The notes: generated by a model from the letters alone, not told the origin. 64,000 nucleotides of DNA from Capsicum annuum (GCF_002878395.1 NC_061119.1:18763645-18827644), one strand, 5' to 3'. Counted from the stretch's first letter, positions 35,025-46,917 are shown. A program made the numbers and translations.

Positions 35025-35418
35025 TGTTTTCAACATAATTTAAATTCATGGAAAATAAATTTTAACCACAAACAAAAATATAAAGAAACAAGAATTTTTT
35101 ATTGATAAACGATTGTGGTTACAAATCTGTTCCTCCCTTGATTCTTCTCTCTTGATTTTTTTTTTGTAATTTGAGGGCCGTTAGGGGCTTATTCTCGAAT
35201 ATAGGATGATCTTTTTATGAATATCCTATGATTTTTTGTGGGATATTGAAGATCCCAATCTTTTTATAAATACCCATCAACTCATGGGATATTCAAGATG
35301 CCTGTTTCAGGGAACGTGTTACCATTTAAATAAGCGAGATTTAGGGTAAAGTCACCTTCTAGAACTCTAACAGAATTTGAATTCTTATTAAAGAGTCCAC
35401 AAATTTTAGATGTCTACA
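35025..35418 (-). repeat. T1 5' LTR (394 bp)
   Basis: On the minus strand it starts TGTAGACATCTAAAATTTG (35,418) and ends GAAAACA (35,025). TG/CA ends and the adjacent PBS support it. It is much shorter than, and poorly alignable to, the LTR-like end at 30,111-30,923. Confidence 0.65.
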
Positions 35419-36160
35419 ACTATATCTGAATTTACTTCTATTATTTATATTGCTTTAGATGTACAACCTAAAGAAGAACCTTTTCTATTTATGGCTATAC
35501 GTGATGCGAACAATTACATGAAATCATTATATAACCATTATATAACTGTACCGGCACAAATCACTCTAACTCTCACTCCCCAAGCTCTCGAGGATCCATC
35601 ATCTTCTAAAATACAGGCACATAGTAGTTATCTTGATTACTTTCTTGATTTAAATATTTGGGACAGAGTGTCGGCTTTACCATATAAAACACTTTCTTGG
35701 GAAGAGATTAAGTATTTTCTTCCACAGCCAATAGAGGATCGTACAACAAGGATCAACATGCTGGATTGGTGGAAGAATAATAAAAGACAATATCCTATGC
35801 TTTCAAGCTTAGCTAGAGATATATTGAATGTTCTAATATTAACTATTGCATCAGAGAGCGCTTTTAGTCAAAGACGGTAGCAGCTTGGAGACAACCGACA
35901 TTCATTGGGAGGCAATGCTATGAATGTTCTAGTTTGCCTTATAGATTGGATTAGAGCGGAACAAAGAAATTGAGAAGTGGAGGTAGAGCCGGCAGACGAA
36001 CAAAATCTTGAAGAAATAATGACTTTAAGGGAGAACTCAGCACAATCAAGTCCAATGCATGGCTTTGGCTTTGGCCCCGTTGATTTTGACTATCCTATGG
36101 TAGTTTTTGTTAATATTAACATTAATGAGTTGAAAAAAATGATTCAAAATTTGTAGATTT
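35419..36160 (+). pseudogene. hAT transposase piece 3 (hATC dimerisation domain)
   Basis: The open frame is 35,410-35,880. It shows SIIYIALDVQPKEEPFLFMA, DANNYMKSLYNHY, then the hATC signature LDWWKNNKRQYPMLSSLARD and IASESAFSQRR. A stop follows, after which the same frame continues QLGDNRHSLGGNAMNVLVCL, IDWIRAEQRN (to about 35,972). The final codons run to a stop near 36,155 (FGPVDFDYP). The hATC domain mediates dimerisation. The first three codons of the open frame belong to T1; hAT sequence resumes at 35,419. Confidence 0.9.
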
Positions 36161-36845
36161 GTCAATCATGTAACTTATAAGTTTTTGATCATTTTGCAAT
36201 CAATAAAATACAAGACCCATTCACTCCTTACATTTTTTTAAATTTAAATTGAATGTCTAATTTGAATTAAATACTTTTATTATGTTACTATCAAACTTTA
36301 CACAAAGTCATAAACATAACAAACATATATACATATAATGAAAAAATTAAAATAATGTTAGCAAATATTACTTAGACAACTAGTATTGACATCTATATAA
36401 GTTTATCTTTTAAGTAGTGTTTGTAAATTTTTAAATATATGTTCAAGATTTCAAGTATTATTATATTAAGTAGTATACATTGTATGTATATATTTCTGTG
36501 TATATTTTCTAAAGTACTATAATATGTAATGTATATGTTGTGTATATATTTTCTGAAGTTGTATAATAAGTAATGTATATATGTTTCAACTTTCAAGTGG
36601 TATTTTAAGTAGTATATAATTTATATATATGTGTATATATTTTCTATAGACTAAAGTATTATCTATGAATGTATACATGTGTATAAGATTTCTAAAATAG
36701 TATATATATAATGTATATGTGCTGTATGAATAATGTATCAAGTGGTACTTTAAGTGGTATGTATTGTATACATATGTGTATATATTTTTTATAGATTAAA
36801 GTAATATAAATGAATGTATACATGTGTATATGTTTTCTAAAGTAG

Positions 36846-36888
<43 letters not shown>

Positions 36889-37300
36889 TTTCTAAAGTAG
36901 TATATATAATGTACATATGTTGTATGCGTAATTTATCAAGTAGTATATATTGTATATATATTTATATATATTTTATATAGACTAAAATAGTCTATATTGA
37001 ATGTATACATGTGTATAAATTTTCTAAAGAAGCATATATCATGTATATATACTGTCTGTATAATGTATCAAGTAGTATTTTAAGTAATATATATTGTATA
37101 TATATGTATATATATTTTCTACAGACTAAAGTAGTATATATTTAATGTATACATGTGTATATATTTTCTAAAGTAGTATATATGTATTGTATATATGTTG
37201 TATGTATATTGTTTCAAGTAGTACTTTAAGTAGTATATATATTATATTGTATGTATATATGCGTACGTATTTTCTATAGACTAAAGTAAGATATATTTTG

Positions 37301-37342
<42 letters not shown>

Positions 37343-37700
37343 ATACTTTATAAAGTAATATATATGTTGTATGTATAATGTTTCAACTTTCAAGTGATAT
37401 TTTAAGTAGTATATATTGAACGTATATTGTTTCTAAAAGTATTTTCAACTAATTGTATATATATTTATATGTATTTTTCTCATGTACTATAATATATAAC
37501 GTATATAACTTGGATGTATATTACTTTACGTAGTATTTAAACTCATATATGTTGAATGTACTTATGTGTGTATATTTTTTAAATTTAAATTGAATGTAGT
37601 ACACGTGTATTTACTAAAATAGTATAATTTATAATGTATATATGTTATACGTTTATTGTTTAACGTATTTCATAGTATATATGTGTGTATATATAGTATA
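36161..37700. repeat. AT-rich tandem array in the hAT 3' region (~142-bp unit)
   Basis: At least five imperfect copies from about 36,500 to 37,400 carry, in order, TTTTCTAAAGTAGTATATAT, TATCAAGTAGTACTTTAAG, TTTTCTATAGACTAAAGTA and GAATGTATACATGTGTATA. Two copies start at 36,688 and 36,830 (142 bp) and two at 37,019 and 37,161 (142 bp). A copy with an expanded GT run (36,855-36,884) is longer, and another GT run lies at 37,317-37,341. It is non-coding. Confidence 0.75.
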
Positions 37701-37719
37701 TATTGAAAAAACCATGAAA

Positions 37720-37964
37720 ATTCGAACTTAATCTAATTTTTTTAAACATCAAGGATCGGTAAATGGCCCATTACTGAAACAGGGCCGGGTTGAACCGGTC
37801 CAAACTCTAGTTAAAACAATGATGTGGGCCAGTCACGAGCCGTTTCGCTATTTTATACTATTAGCCCCGATATGGACCGGCCCATTAATAATTCGTTCCA
37901 CAGACCGGTAATAATTATTGGGCCGATACTGATTTCGACTGGGTCGGCCCGGTTGACAGGCTTA
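37720..37964 (+). other. Probable right terminus of the hAT transposon
   Basis: The area is rich in GGCCC, GGGCCG and ACCGG motifs, in contrast to the AT-rich DNA on both sides, and ends CGGTTGACAGGCTTA at 37,964. Subterminal GGCCC clusters and a terminal (T)AAGCCTGTCAACC on the other strand suit a plant hAT end. The left terminus needed to prove it is not in the window. Confidence 0.55.
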
Positions 37965-40801
37965 AGTTCACTGTATTAGACTGCACTTTCATAGCTAGAC
38001 AAAACTCTCTCAAATATATTCTTTTGATTATTTACCTGTGGTCTACCCTTTTTCCTCTCAGTATGAGTGCATAAATTTCGTTTTGAAAGTTCTTGAATAT
38101 TTATAACTCTAATTGGTCTTCACAACTAAATAGACTTTCAACTGCAGAAGGACTCTCATGCTTCTTGAACTCTCTTCTATAGTGTTGTACTTAAATGCTA
38201 ACTTTTTTTTCAGGGCATGATGATCTACTTATGTTTATGTGACGTAACAAACTTATGTATCTTAATTTTTGCATATGTGACCTTATCTACAAAAGTCTTC
38301 TTCCAAGTTGAGCTCATTTAAATTAGTTTTTCATGAACCAAATATGCTTACTTGTTCCATGACCTCTTGTCAATCATCAAAATTTTACATGTGCTAACAA
38401 ATTTTCTCTTTTTGATGATGACAAACTCAGGCTCTTGTGCATTCCATTCTAATACCAGCATCTTGACCCATGAACATTAAAGCATGAATACTTGAATGAA
38501 AACTCATACTCTTGTGCATTCCATTTCAGTAGAATCATCTTAATCTGTGATAACTAAAGCATGGAATACTTGAATGAGCCATGTTGGTTAACAAGGTTAT
38601 AAAATCTACACAATTCTTATCTTTTCCCCTTTGACATCATCGAAAACTATTTTAACCTTATGGATGACAAAGAATTATGGATTCGGCATGATGAAACAGG
38701 TAATAGAAACATTTTCATGTACCTAGTTCATCACTTTGCCGATCATCGAAATCAATCAATCTATTAAGAACTCTTACTTGACTAGGGCTCTCATCTTCAT
38801 GGATGCTTGAGTCTGCATATTTATGGACTCCTTATATGGATATTGCTTATCTAAGTCTGTAAGAACTCTTGCTTGGCAAGAACTCAGATCTTGCTTGAAT
38901 GGTTGAGTCTGTACTTTTTTGGACTCCTCTCTTGAATATGCTTCATATGACTTCTTGGTCTTTTCTTCTTGAGACTTTCTTTATTTCAAAATATCCTTAC
39001 ACAATTTAGGCTCTGGATGCAAAAACATGTTGATCAACCTATTTCATGTATGTATTCCACTGCTTTGTCAATCACCAAAACTTACATGAGCCCATTAAAA
39101 TGCCATGAACAGAAAACTCTAAAGAATACACACATGGATGTTAGTATATATCAACTAAATAAAAAAATGTGAAATCATAAAAGAGAATATAATTAAATTG
39201 CTAAAATATAATAAATAAACAATTATAAGGGGTGAAAAAGTTAAATAATTTTAGACTTTAATGACTTGCTCGGGGGATCACACCCCTTAAAATATGATAT
39301 ACATTCAGACCTGGAGTCATAACTATATAAGAGAGAGAGCAGATATGTTTTTCTTGAAATTGGTTAATAAAAGGAGAAAGAAAAATATGTAAATTACCAC
39401 AATATACAGTTAGAAGATAATTATAAATACAATATTACTCTCTATATATAAATACGTATGTATGTTTATTCATGTTTTATTTAATTTTTTTTTAGTTATT
39501 TACTATTATTTTTTTTATTAACACTATATTTATCTTTTGTCATAGATGAATTCAAAGACAGTGTGCCATTAAGGAGCTCAAATTAGAGAGTCAATCAAGC
39601 TGATTTACTTACTTTGTCAATGGTATTTTAGTGAAAGTAAAAATTTAAGGAGACGAAGTTGCCTACTGCTTCTTTGGTGAATAAATCTTTTGGTTGACCA
39701 ATTGTTATTTCAAGTGTTTTATGCTTTTGGAACATCTTGATTGATTTAATACCAGTGAAATCTTTCTTTTCAAAAAAGAATCTAAAGAAGGTGAAGTTCC
39801 CACAAATGTGACGGACGTAAATAATTCAAAAATACGGAATGAATATTTGTGAAATCGATAAATATAATTGAGACTCGAAATATATAAAGAAGATTTAACA
39901 AATACTCATAGTAAAGAATGAATGTAAAAAAAAATTATATCTACTTTCTTCTAGGAGATTATAAAATAATTTCGTAGGCAAAGAATAAATTTTTGTTACT
40001 GATTTTGTGCATTATTTATAGTATATAAGAGGTGGTATTTCTGCATTCCTTCTTAAATAATTTCATGCATTATTGAATTCTTTTAATCATAAGAACAGAG
40101 TTAATAAATTTTTAATTTGAGTTTAAGTAATTAAAATTAAATATGAGAAAACTTATCACCAATAAAGGTAAAAATGTTTAACTTAAATAAGTATTGAGTT
40201 TGAATTTTAAATAATAAGTATTCCTAATAAATTAAATTAGATTATATTGGAGTCTTCTTTTACACTATAATTCATTGGTAAAATATTATTCTATATTTCA
40301 TTTTATCATTTGTATTACACATAATAAATCTTATAATTCTAATTTACGTGATACAAAACTTATTAATTGTAAAATATAAATAGTAAAATAGTCAACCAAT
40401 ATTTCTATTTATATTATATAATAGTATGAAACTATCATTTAAAAAAAATACTTTAAAAATATCTATATTTATATTTTAAAGATCATATTGATTATTTTTA
40501 GTATTTTACAAATTTATTAAGTTTAAATAGCTTAGGAAAAAGTAAAGTTATACGGATAATGAAGGGTAACAAGCTAGCTTCTTTATTTCATTTTTGTTAA
40601 TGTAAGAATATTTTTTATTTCAAATATCTATCTCAATTAAAAAATCAAGAATAAAACAGAATAATAAATTGATCTCTTTTAACAAATTGATATGATATTT
40701 AAATTTGAGTTGAAAAATAGTTTTAACTTCTTGAGTATTTCCTTAATGTAGATAAAGAAAATAAAAAATATATAAAGATAAATCACAAACTACCGAAAAC
40801 T
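37965..40801. other. AT-rich intergenic sequence, no gene
   Basis: No supported coding region. 38,390-38,660 contains TTTGATGATGACAAACTC and, on the minus strand, GATGATGTCAAAGGGGAAAA. The second resembles the Sirevirus-type copia polypurine neighbourhood, so faint copia 3' debris is possible. The rest (39,200-40,800) shows nothing I recognise. Confidence 0.4.
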
Positions 40802-40819
40802 GGGGGGGGGGGGGGGGGG
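40802..40819. repeat. Poly-G tract (18 bp)
   Basis: Eighteen consecutive G. Length is likely to be unreliable in sequencing. Confidence 0.95.
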
Positions 40820-40881
40820 ATAGTTTTTCTTAACTAATTTTTAAAATATACTGACGTAATTAGTTAATACACATATTGCTA

Positions 40882-41829
40882 TAGGGCTGCTTATCGGATG
40901 GATCGAATGGACCATTACACTTAACAGTTTGGCTTATAGGTTATCGCTTTTAAAATATATAAATCCACTAGCCAACCAATAAGATATCGGTTGGTTCGAT
41001 AACGAATAAATAATTATCGAATAGTTATCGAGCGGTTTATCGGACCTCCACAATTTGACTGTAAAAATAGACAAACAGTAGTACTATATCGTGATAAAGA
41101 GAAGATTTTCTAACTTTCTATGCAACATGGTTATGGAAGGAAGAGACTACTAAGCCATTCTACTACTTGTAGTTGGAACCTCCAAGAAAAAAGTACAATA
41201 GAGCTTTAGTTTTGTTAATTTCTAACCAGTGTATATATTATTTACAAATATTGTCTCTCTTGGTTGTGTTGCTTTGCCATAGAAATCTGCACTTCGGAAG
41301 GTTGAAAGCACAGAAACAATGAATTGAAGCATTTGCTTTGCAGAGATCTGAAAGTCGAAGTTTATATTAGTCAATTTTTATTAGTATATTACTTTTACTC
41401 CTAATAACTTTTGCAAAGCACAGAAGCAGTAAACATATTGCTGCCGCAGAATATATTAGTATATTACTGTTACTCCTAATAACTTCTCTTTAGTTTTTAT
41501 TAGATTTAGGGTCAATTAGTAATGGGCTTTAGGTTATTACACTATAATATAGATATATTAGGTTTAGAGCTTATATTTTATAATAATATAATATGTATTT
41601 TAATATTTATGTATCTAGGTGGAAAAGTATAAGTACATTTGGTAATTTTTAACGGGTTAATGGTTTATTTGATAAGGAAATTAAGTAATCCATTCCTACA
41701 CCGATAAGTCATTAATTATAAAATTTCAATTCGTTCACCAACCATTTATCCGATAAGCCAACACCAATAAACCAATAAGTCAATTTTGCGGTTGGCTTAT
41801 TGGATATGGTTCGATTTTGAAAAGCCCTA
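40882..41829. mobile_element. Non-autonomous hAT-like element (948 bp)
   Basis: The ends are TAGGGCTGCTTATCGG on the left and GAAAAGCCCTA on the right. The flanking 8-mers TATTGCTA (40,874-40,881) and CATTTCTA (41,830-41,837) agree at 6 of 8 positions. Subterminal motifs for CGATAA, TTGGTT and GGTTCGAT recur near both ends. There is no transposase. Inside, a ~27-bp string around AGTATATTAC and TACTCCTAATAACTT appears twice (about 41,382 and 41,457). Confidence 0.7.
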
Positions 41830-41837
41830 CATTTCTA

Positions 41838-42490
41838 TCCATAAATTAAAAATTAGAAAGACATAGAATAAAAATTCAAAAAAAAATCATACGTAAACAA
41901 AATAGAAATATTGATTTTATAATAATAAAAGTCATGACTTTTTCAAAATATGTGTTTGATATTGTTTTTCTTCTTTTAATGTTGTTTTATTTTATACTTT
42001 TTTCTGTATTTAATTCTATTACATGCAATTCATAATTATTTGATTTCTATATTTAATATCACATTCACATATTTACTTTTTTAGGAGGATTATAAAATAA
42101 ATTTATAGACATTTCGATATTTTAATTTATTTATTCTTTTTTAATTTTACTTGTAAATTTACATTTAAGTATAAACTTTTTTAGTGATTTTGTATCACCT
42201 AATTTCATAATATATTTATTGTATTCTTCATGTCCTTTATATTTTAAAAACTTTTTTTGATTTAACATTTTTATTTTTATATGCGAATGATGATCGATTA
42301 ATAGATATCTTTTCGTATTATATCCAAGCCTGAATTCAAGTAAGAAATAATTTTCATTCTGATTGTTTTCTATGATTTTACTAAAGTAAACATACTCGAT
42401 TATGTAAATCAAAACTTTCCATTAAAAATTTTAGTCAGATTGATACTTTTAAATGTTAAATTTTATCAATATTTTGGCATTATAAATTAT
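41838..42490. other. AT-rich sequence, no gene
   Basis: Only a 93-codon minus-strand frame (42,131-42,412) with Lys/Ile/Tyr-rich composition and no recognisable motif. I regard it as chance in AT-rich DNA. Confidence 0.5.
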
Positions 42491-42499
42491 TTCATTAAA

Positions 42500-43340
42500 A
42501 TCTTCTAAGTTGTAAATAATATAAAAAAAATTGAAACATAAATTTTTCTTTTGCAATTACATAATTATTTTGACTCGGATAGATTTGATTAGAAATGAGA
42601 AGGGGGCGGGATGGGGGAGGGAGATATTAAGAATATAATATATTTAAATTATAAATAATATAATAAAATAATATGAAGCATAATTTTTTTGTACAATTAC
42701 ATAATTGTTTTCCGTATAGATTGGTTAGAGACGGAGGATTGGATCAGGAAGGGTTGGTGAGGGGTGGAGCCATGTGGTGGTGGTTTAAAAATTGATATAG
42801 TGGATTGGTGAGGGGAGGGGGAGGGGGGAGGAGGAGGGGGATATTAACAATCTAATATCTTTATATTGTGAATAATATAATAAAGAATAAATGAAACATA
42901 ATTGTTTTTATTATAATTACATAATTATTTTTCTATAAAGATTTAGTTAGAGGTGGAGGATTGATTAGATGGAGATGGAGGCGTGTGGGAAGGGGGTTAG
43001 AATTTTTTTTAATTATATTTTAAAAACTAGAGGGGGGTATATGAAAGTGGAAGTGGAGGTGGCCGAGGGTAGGGGTGGGAGGCAGAGGAGGGGGATATTA
43101 ACAATCTAATTTATTTAAATTATGAATAATATAATAAAAAATTATGAAAAATAAATTTATTTTTATAATTACATAATTATTTTTTTCTATATATACTTGG
43201 TTAGAGGTGTGGGATTGGCTGGGGAAGGGGGCTGGGGGGTGGATTCGTGTGATGGGGGTCGGGGGAATTTCTATTTTTATTTTTTAAAAATTGAGGAAGG
43301 AGGAGGGGTGTGGAGATGGAGGTGGGGTAGGGGTAGTCTT
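42500..43340. repeat. Alternating G-rich / AT-rich tandem array (about 4 copies)
   Basis: Four repeats are marked by TTACATAATTATTTT (near 42,561, 42,698, 42,918, 43,169). Each is followed by GATTTGGTTAGAGGTGG-like sequence, a run of G-rich purine sequence (for example GAGGGGGAGGGGGGAGG near 42,815) and GGGGATATTAACAATCTAAT. Spacings are 137, 220 and 251 bp, so the G-rich part has expanded from copy to copy. Confidence 0.75.
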
Positions 43341-44040
43341 TTTTTTTGGGTATTTCATTGAGAAACGATATGATAGTTAAAATTTTTTTTTAAAGAAAAT
43401 ATGAGTTAACATGCTTGAACGAGACATTCCAATATAAAACGATTAGAAATAGTTTTTAATATTATCCATACACCACACGGGTACGTGTACTAGAAAATTA
43501 CAAAAACTAGCATACTTTAGACCTTAATTACAATAAATAGCAATACTTTCTCAAAATTACAAGTTACAGCAAAAGTGGCAAAATTTTAACCATTATATTG
43601 AAAAGCACTTGGGTTTCACCCACTTTTTTACTTTTTCCTATTTTCACACCTCTTTTTTTAATTTCCTCTCATATTTCACTCCACTGTTTTTAATTCTCTT
43701 CTATATTTGACTCCACTTTTTTAACTCCAGCATGTGTCTTATTTTTTTAGACATTCAACATCGTACAGATCTGGGTCTAGACACTTCTAAATGTCTAACC
43801 TGAGTTTCTTTCTTTAATAATCCTCAAATTCACATTCTTAGAGCAAATCCATCTGGCTTTACAAAAAACAAGTCATTATCTTATGGTGGAACTTTTCTTT
43901 TCATGTTCCTCGACGTAAGAGGCGATTGTTCATGTGAGAGATCCAATCTCACGACTTGTTCGACATACTATATTAATAAAATACACTTTCACATGCATAT
44001 GAGATTGAACATAAATTCAAGAATCTTATATTGATAATAA
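43341..44040. other. Sequence between the array and copia RNase H, no gene
   Basis: It probably includes the 3' end of the minus-strand copia element, but I could not define its LTR. A short hairpin ACACG/CGTGT followed by CTAG lies at 43,474-43,493. Nothing coding is seen. Confidence 0.4.
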
Positions 44041-44408
44041 TTATGATAAAGTCATCCACAATACGTAAACATAATTATATCCTACCATAACGTATTTCTC
44101 AAACAGGTCTCTAGATATCGCCTTAGTAAAGGGATCAACTATCATTTCTCTTGTAGGAATGTATTGTAAATTTATTTCTCTACTTGGTACTATGTCTCTT
44201 ATAAATTTATACTTAATATCAATGTGTTTGGTCTTGCTGAGATATTTAGGATCATTCGTATATGCAATAGCCGCTTGACTGTCACAGTATAAAATCATAG
44301 GACCTTTAGAATTTTTTACGATGTTCAAATGCTCAAAGAATCTTTTCAACCAACCAGTTTCTTGTACTGTAGATGCACAAGCCATAAATTCAGATTCCAT
44401 AGTTGACA
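44041..44408 (-). pseudogene. Copia RNase H, C-terminal part
   Basis: The minus strand reads STMESEFMACASTVQETGWL, FFEHLNIVKNSKGPMILYCD, SQAAIAYTNDPKYLSKTKHI, DIKYKFIRDIV and DPFTKAISRDLFEKYV. These are the standard C-terminal RNase H blocks of copia pol (CDSQAAI, RTKHID-like, DxxTK). The upstream codons ISWKSKKQTCTSLS lie at 54,560-54,605 across G4. The first three open-frame bases (ATG at 44,407-44,409 region) are not the true start; the frame originally ran through. Confidence 0.92.
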
Positions 44409-46913
44409 TGTAAGACCCCGCAAAGTTCTAAGCTCAACTCAGTCTTTTAAGCTTGCTAAGGGGTCCCAGACTTAAAAAATTCTAGCTAAGTATTCAGACT
44501 TAGTATTATTTTCGCCTTCGTAAGTTGAAAACTCTATTTCATGACTCTTATGACCTTTAATTATTGATCTTTAGATTGATTCATGATCAGGAATATCAGT
44601 AGGTGTTTCCAAAGAAGTTTCAGATTTTTCGAACCTCATTTAGACCATGTTCAGGTGACCAAAATAGTGATTCGACGCGATCTCGATGCGTCGCATCATC
44701 CGTCACGTCGATAGATAATTTTTTCCTCAGCACAATACAAATTCCAATGAACCAATGTGGACTCGACGGGGTACGTTGGCCATCATGTTGATGCCAATGA
44801 TGCGGCGCGTCCGTCTGCGCGTCGACAATTCGGTTTTCAGTCATTAAAAGTCGTGTCCTTAGGGGTGTTTGGGTCTTTTCGCACATTCTTTAGCCCCCAA
44901 AAACATAAAATTTAGCCTTTTATTTTCAATATACACTCATTATTTCATAAATTATTCAAGAATAAAAACCCTAGGTAATTGAATTTTAAATTTCAGGCTC
45001 AAGATTCCACCATTAATCTTCAATAATTTAGCAACCAAGCTATGTGAAGTGTTCATCCAAGGGTTCCTTTCACCTGTGGAGTTCAAGAAACTCTTTTAAA
45101 ACTTTGAGTAAAGTGATTTCATGATTTCTATGGTTGGATTCAAGTGTATTCATGATTATAATGTTGAATGGGTTTCTCATCCATGACTAAGTGCAAGATT
45201 TATATGCAAAATAGTTATTATGTATGTAGTATCATGTGGATTCATGTTGAAGTCTTGAAATTGTGAACTTGGTGTTGAAATTGTGATGCTCATGTGTTAA
45301 TTAGTACTATGTGCATATACAGTGCCTTCCAAAGAGTTTGATGAGTTGCTCATGTGAATGTAATAGTGAGATTATATCATGTTAGCATGTATACTAGTTC
45401 ATGCCACTCAAGTGTTTAATAAAATACCTCTATAGATGCATTATAAATCAAGTGTACATTTTTATGCTAAGAAAGGTCATGTGATGCTTTATTTTCATGC
45501 TATCGAGTCCTGAGGGTATTTAATACCCAACAATTTAGTTGTTTACCTAGAGCTAGTGTCAGTTACAGAATAGTCTCAGTCATATCACGATCAGTAGTAC
45601 TTTTAGTCAGTTATAGGACTTAGGAAAACTCAGTATTAGTCCAATTTAGTTTAGTATTCAGTTGAAACCTCAGTAAACTCAGTCAGCTAACAGAATTCAG
45701 TAGTATTCCATCAGTCAACAGAAACTCAGTAAACCCAATAACAGTTCAGTCAGGCCTAGTATGAACTAGAAAATTAGTTCAGTATCCATTTAGTTGGGAG
45801 TAGGATTAGCACCGAGTGAACCCAGGGATGGGGCATTCATGTCAGCAAAGGGTTTGACCCTAAGTAGCAATCCCTGCATTACAGAACTATATAGTATGCG
45901 TAGGTTGAGATATCTTTTTGCAAGATATTATGAGGGTTGATATATCTCATTCGAGTTTTCCTGCCAGTGAGGGTTGACAAAAAAGCTTCCTGCCAGAGAG
46001 AGTTACCTCACAGTTTGTCTTTACCCATGGCATGGTACTGACACCCTTTCTACTGAGGTTTCGGGTTGGACCTTAATCTATTTAGAAAGGAGCATGTCGG
46101 TTACATGATTACCTCCCATAATCTCAGTTCTAATCTCAGAATAGAACTTAGTTCAGTTCTACAAATTCAGGACTGTCAGACATAGTCACTCAGCTCAATA
46201 CAGAACTTAGTATAGTTCCACAGAATCAAGACTTCCAGATACAGTCATTCAGATATTAGTAATTCAGTATCAGTATACTCAGATATTAGTTAATCAGTAT
46301 TCAAACTCAGTATTTTGTGTTATCACAATCTCAGTTACAGTTTATGTATTCATACAGCTACTCTCATTCTGTTATATTCATGTCATTCAGTCAGTATTGT
46401 TCATGTATATGAACCCATGCATTTCAGCCTACCTCGCTTAGAATACCAGTAGATTCAAAGTACTGACGCATACTTTTCTCTTGCGCTATGATGTTTTATA
46501 TCATAGGTTCATATGCACGGGCTCTCGATCATCCCTAGCAGTTAATGATTTTTAGCAGTCAGAGTTAGTGGTGAGTCCTCATAGTTCGAGGACATAATTA
46601 TTATTTTAGCATCTCAGTTTATTTTAGTAGTCGGAGTTAGTTGGGGATTTGTTTCATCAACTCCCTATTTCATACAATTTAGAGGCTTTTCAGACTTGTG
46701 TGTTTTTTAGACAAATGTTTCAGTTTTGGTATTGTTATATCTTATTCAATTTTATTTCAGTATTGAACCTTATGGAAAGTTTCCACCTAATTTTTTGTAT
46801 ATTACAGTACTATTATTCAATTATTGCAGAAGGTACCAGTCATGGGTTAGCTTGTGGTCCTTTAGGATTATGAGCATCGTACAGTGTCCGGGGTACAGAC
46901 TCGAGGAGTTACA
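44409..46913 (+). repeat. G4 5' LTR (2,505 bp)
   Basis: It begins TGTAAGACCCCGC and ends GGAGTTACA. It is collinear with 52,082-54,559, with LTR 1-2,477 and, on the other strand, with 5,374-7,893. The palindrome at 46,486-46,506 (CTATGAT, loop GTTTTAT, ATCATAG) is conserved. 45,560-46,620 is CAGT-rich. Confidence 0.93.
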
Positions 46914-46917
46914 AACT

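Larger units (their letters stand above)
30111..35418 (-). mobile_element. Tat-like gypsy element T1, internally deleted, minus strand
   Basis: The proposed target duplication is ACTAT at 30,106-30,110 and 35,419-35,423; removing T1 and one copy restores hAT codons NTISEF. On the minus strand there is a TGTAGACATC... 5' LTR (35,418-35,025), a PBS-like TTGGCATGCCCAGTGGGACC (35,003-35,022), integrase only (34,853-33,554), two tandem arrays and a 3' LTR-like end (about 30,923-30,111). Gag, protease, RT and RNase H are absent. Long repeat-filled 3' regions and this integrase type are characteristic of the Tat/Ogre branch. The two end LTRs do not match each other well. Confidence 0.7.
10965..37964 (+). 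mobile_element. Old hAT transposon, split by LTR retrotransposons
   Basis: Three collinear + strand pieces (10,965-11,075; 28,960-30,110; 35,419-36,160) together follow the order of a plant hAT transposase: BED zinc-finger end, catalytic/insertion region, C-terminal hATC dimerisation domain. They are followed by a 3' non-coding tail and a GGCCC-rich terminus ending GACAGGCTTA at 37,964. The gaps are G2 (with G3) and T1, each with matching 5-bp target duplications. The left terminus is not in the window. Without insertions the visible hAT is about 3.8 kb. Confidence 0.8.

Noticed and set aside
30111..35418. T1 as two unrelated fragments rather than one insertion
   Set aside because: The ACTAT duplication and restoration of hAT codons favour one insertion, although the unmatched ends keep the alternative open.
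42131..42412. 93-codon minus-strand ORF
   Set aside because: AT-rich, Lys/Ile/Tyr-biased, no motif and no neighbouring gene; chance is the simpler explanation.
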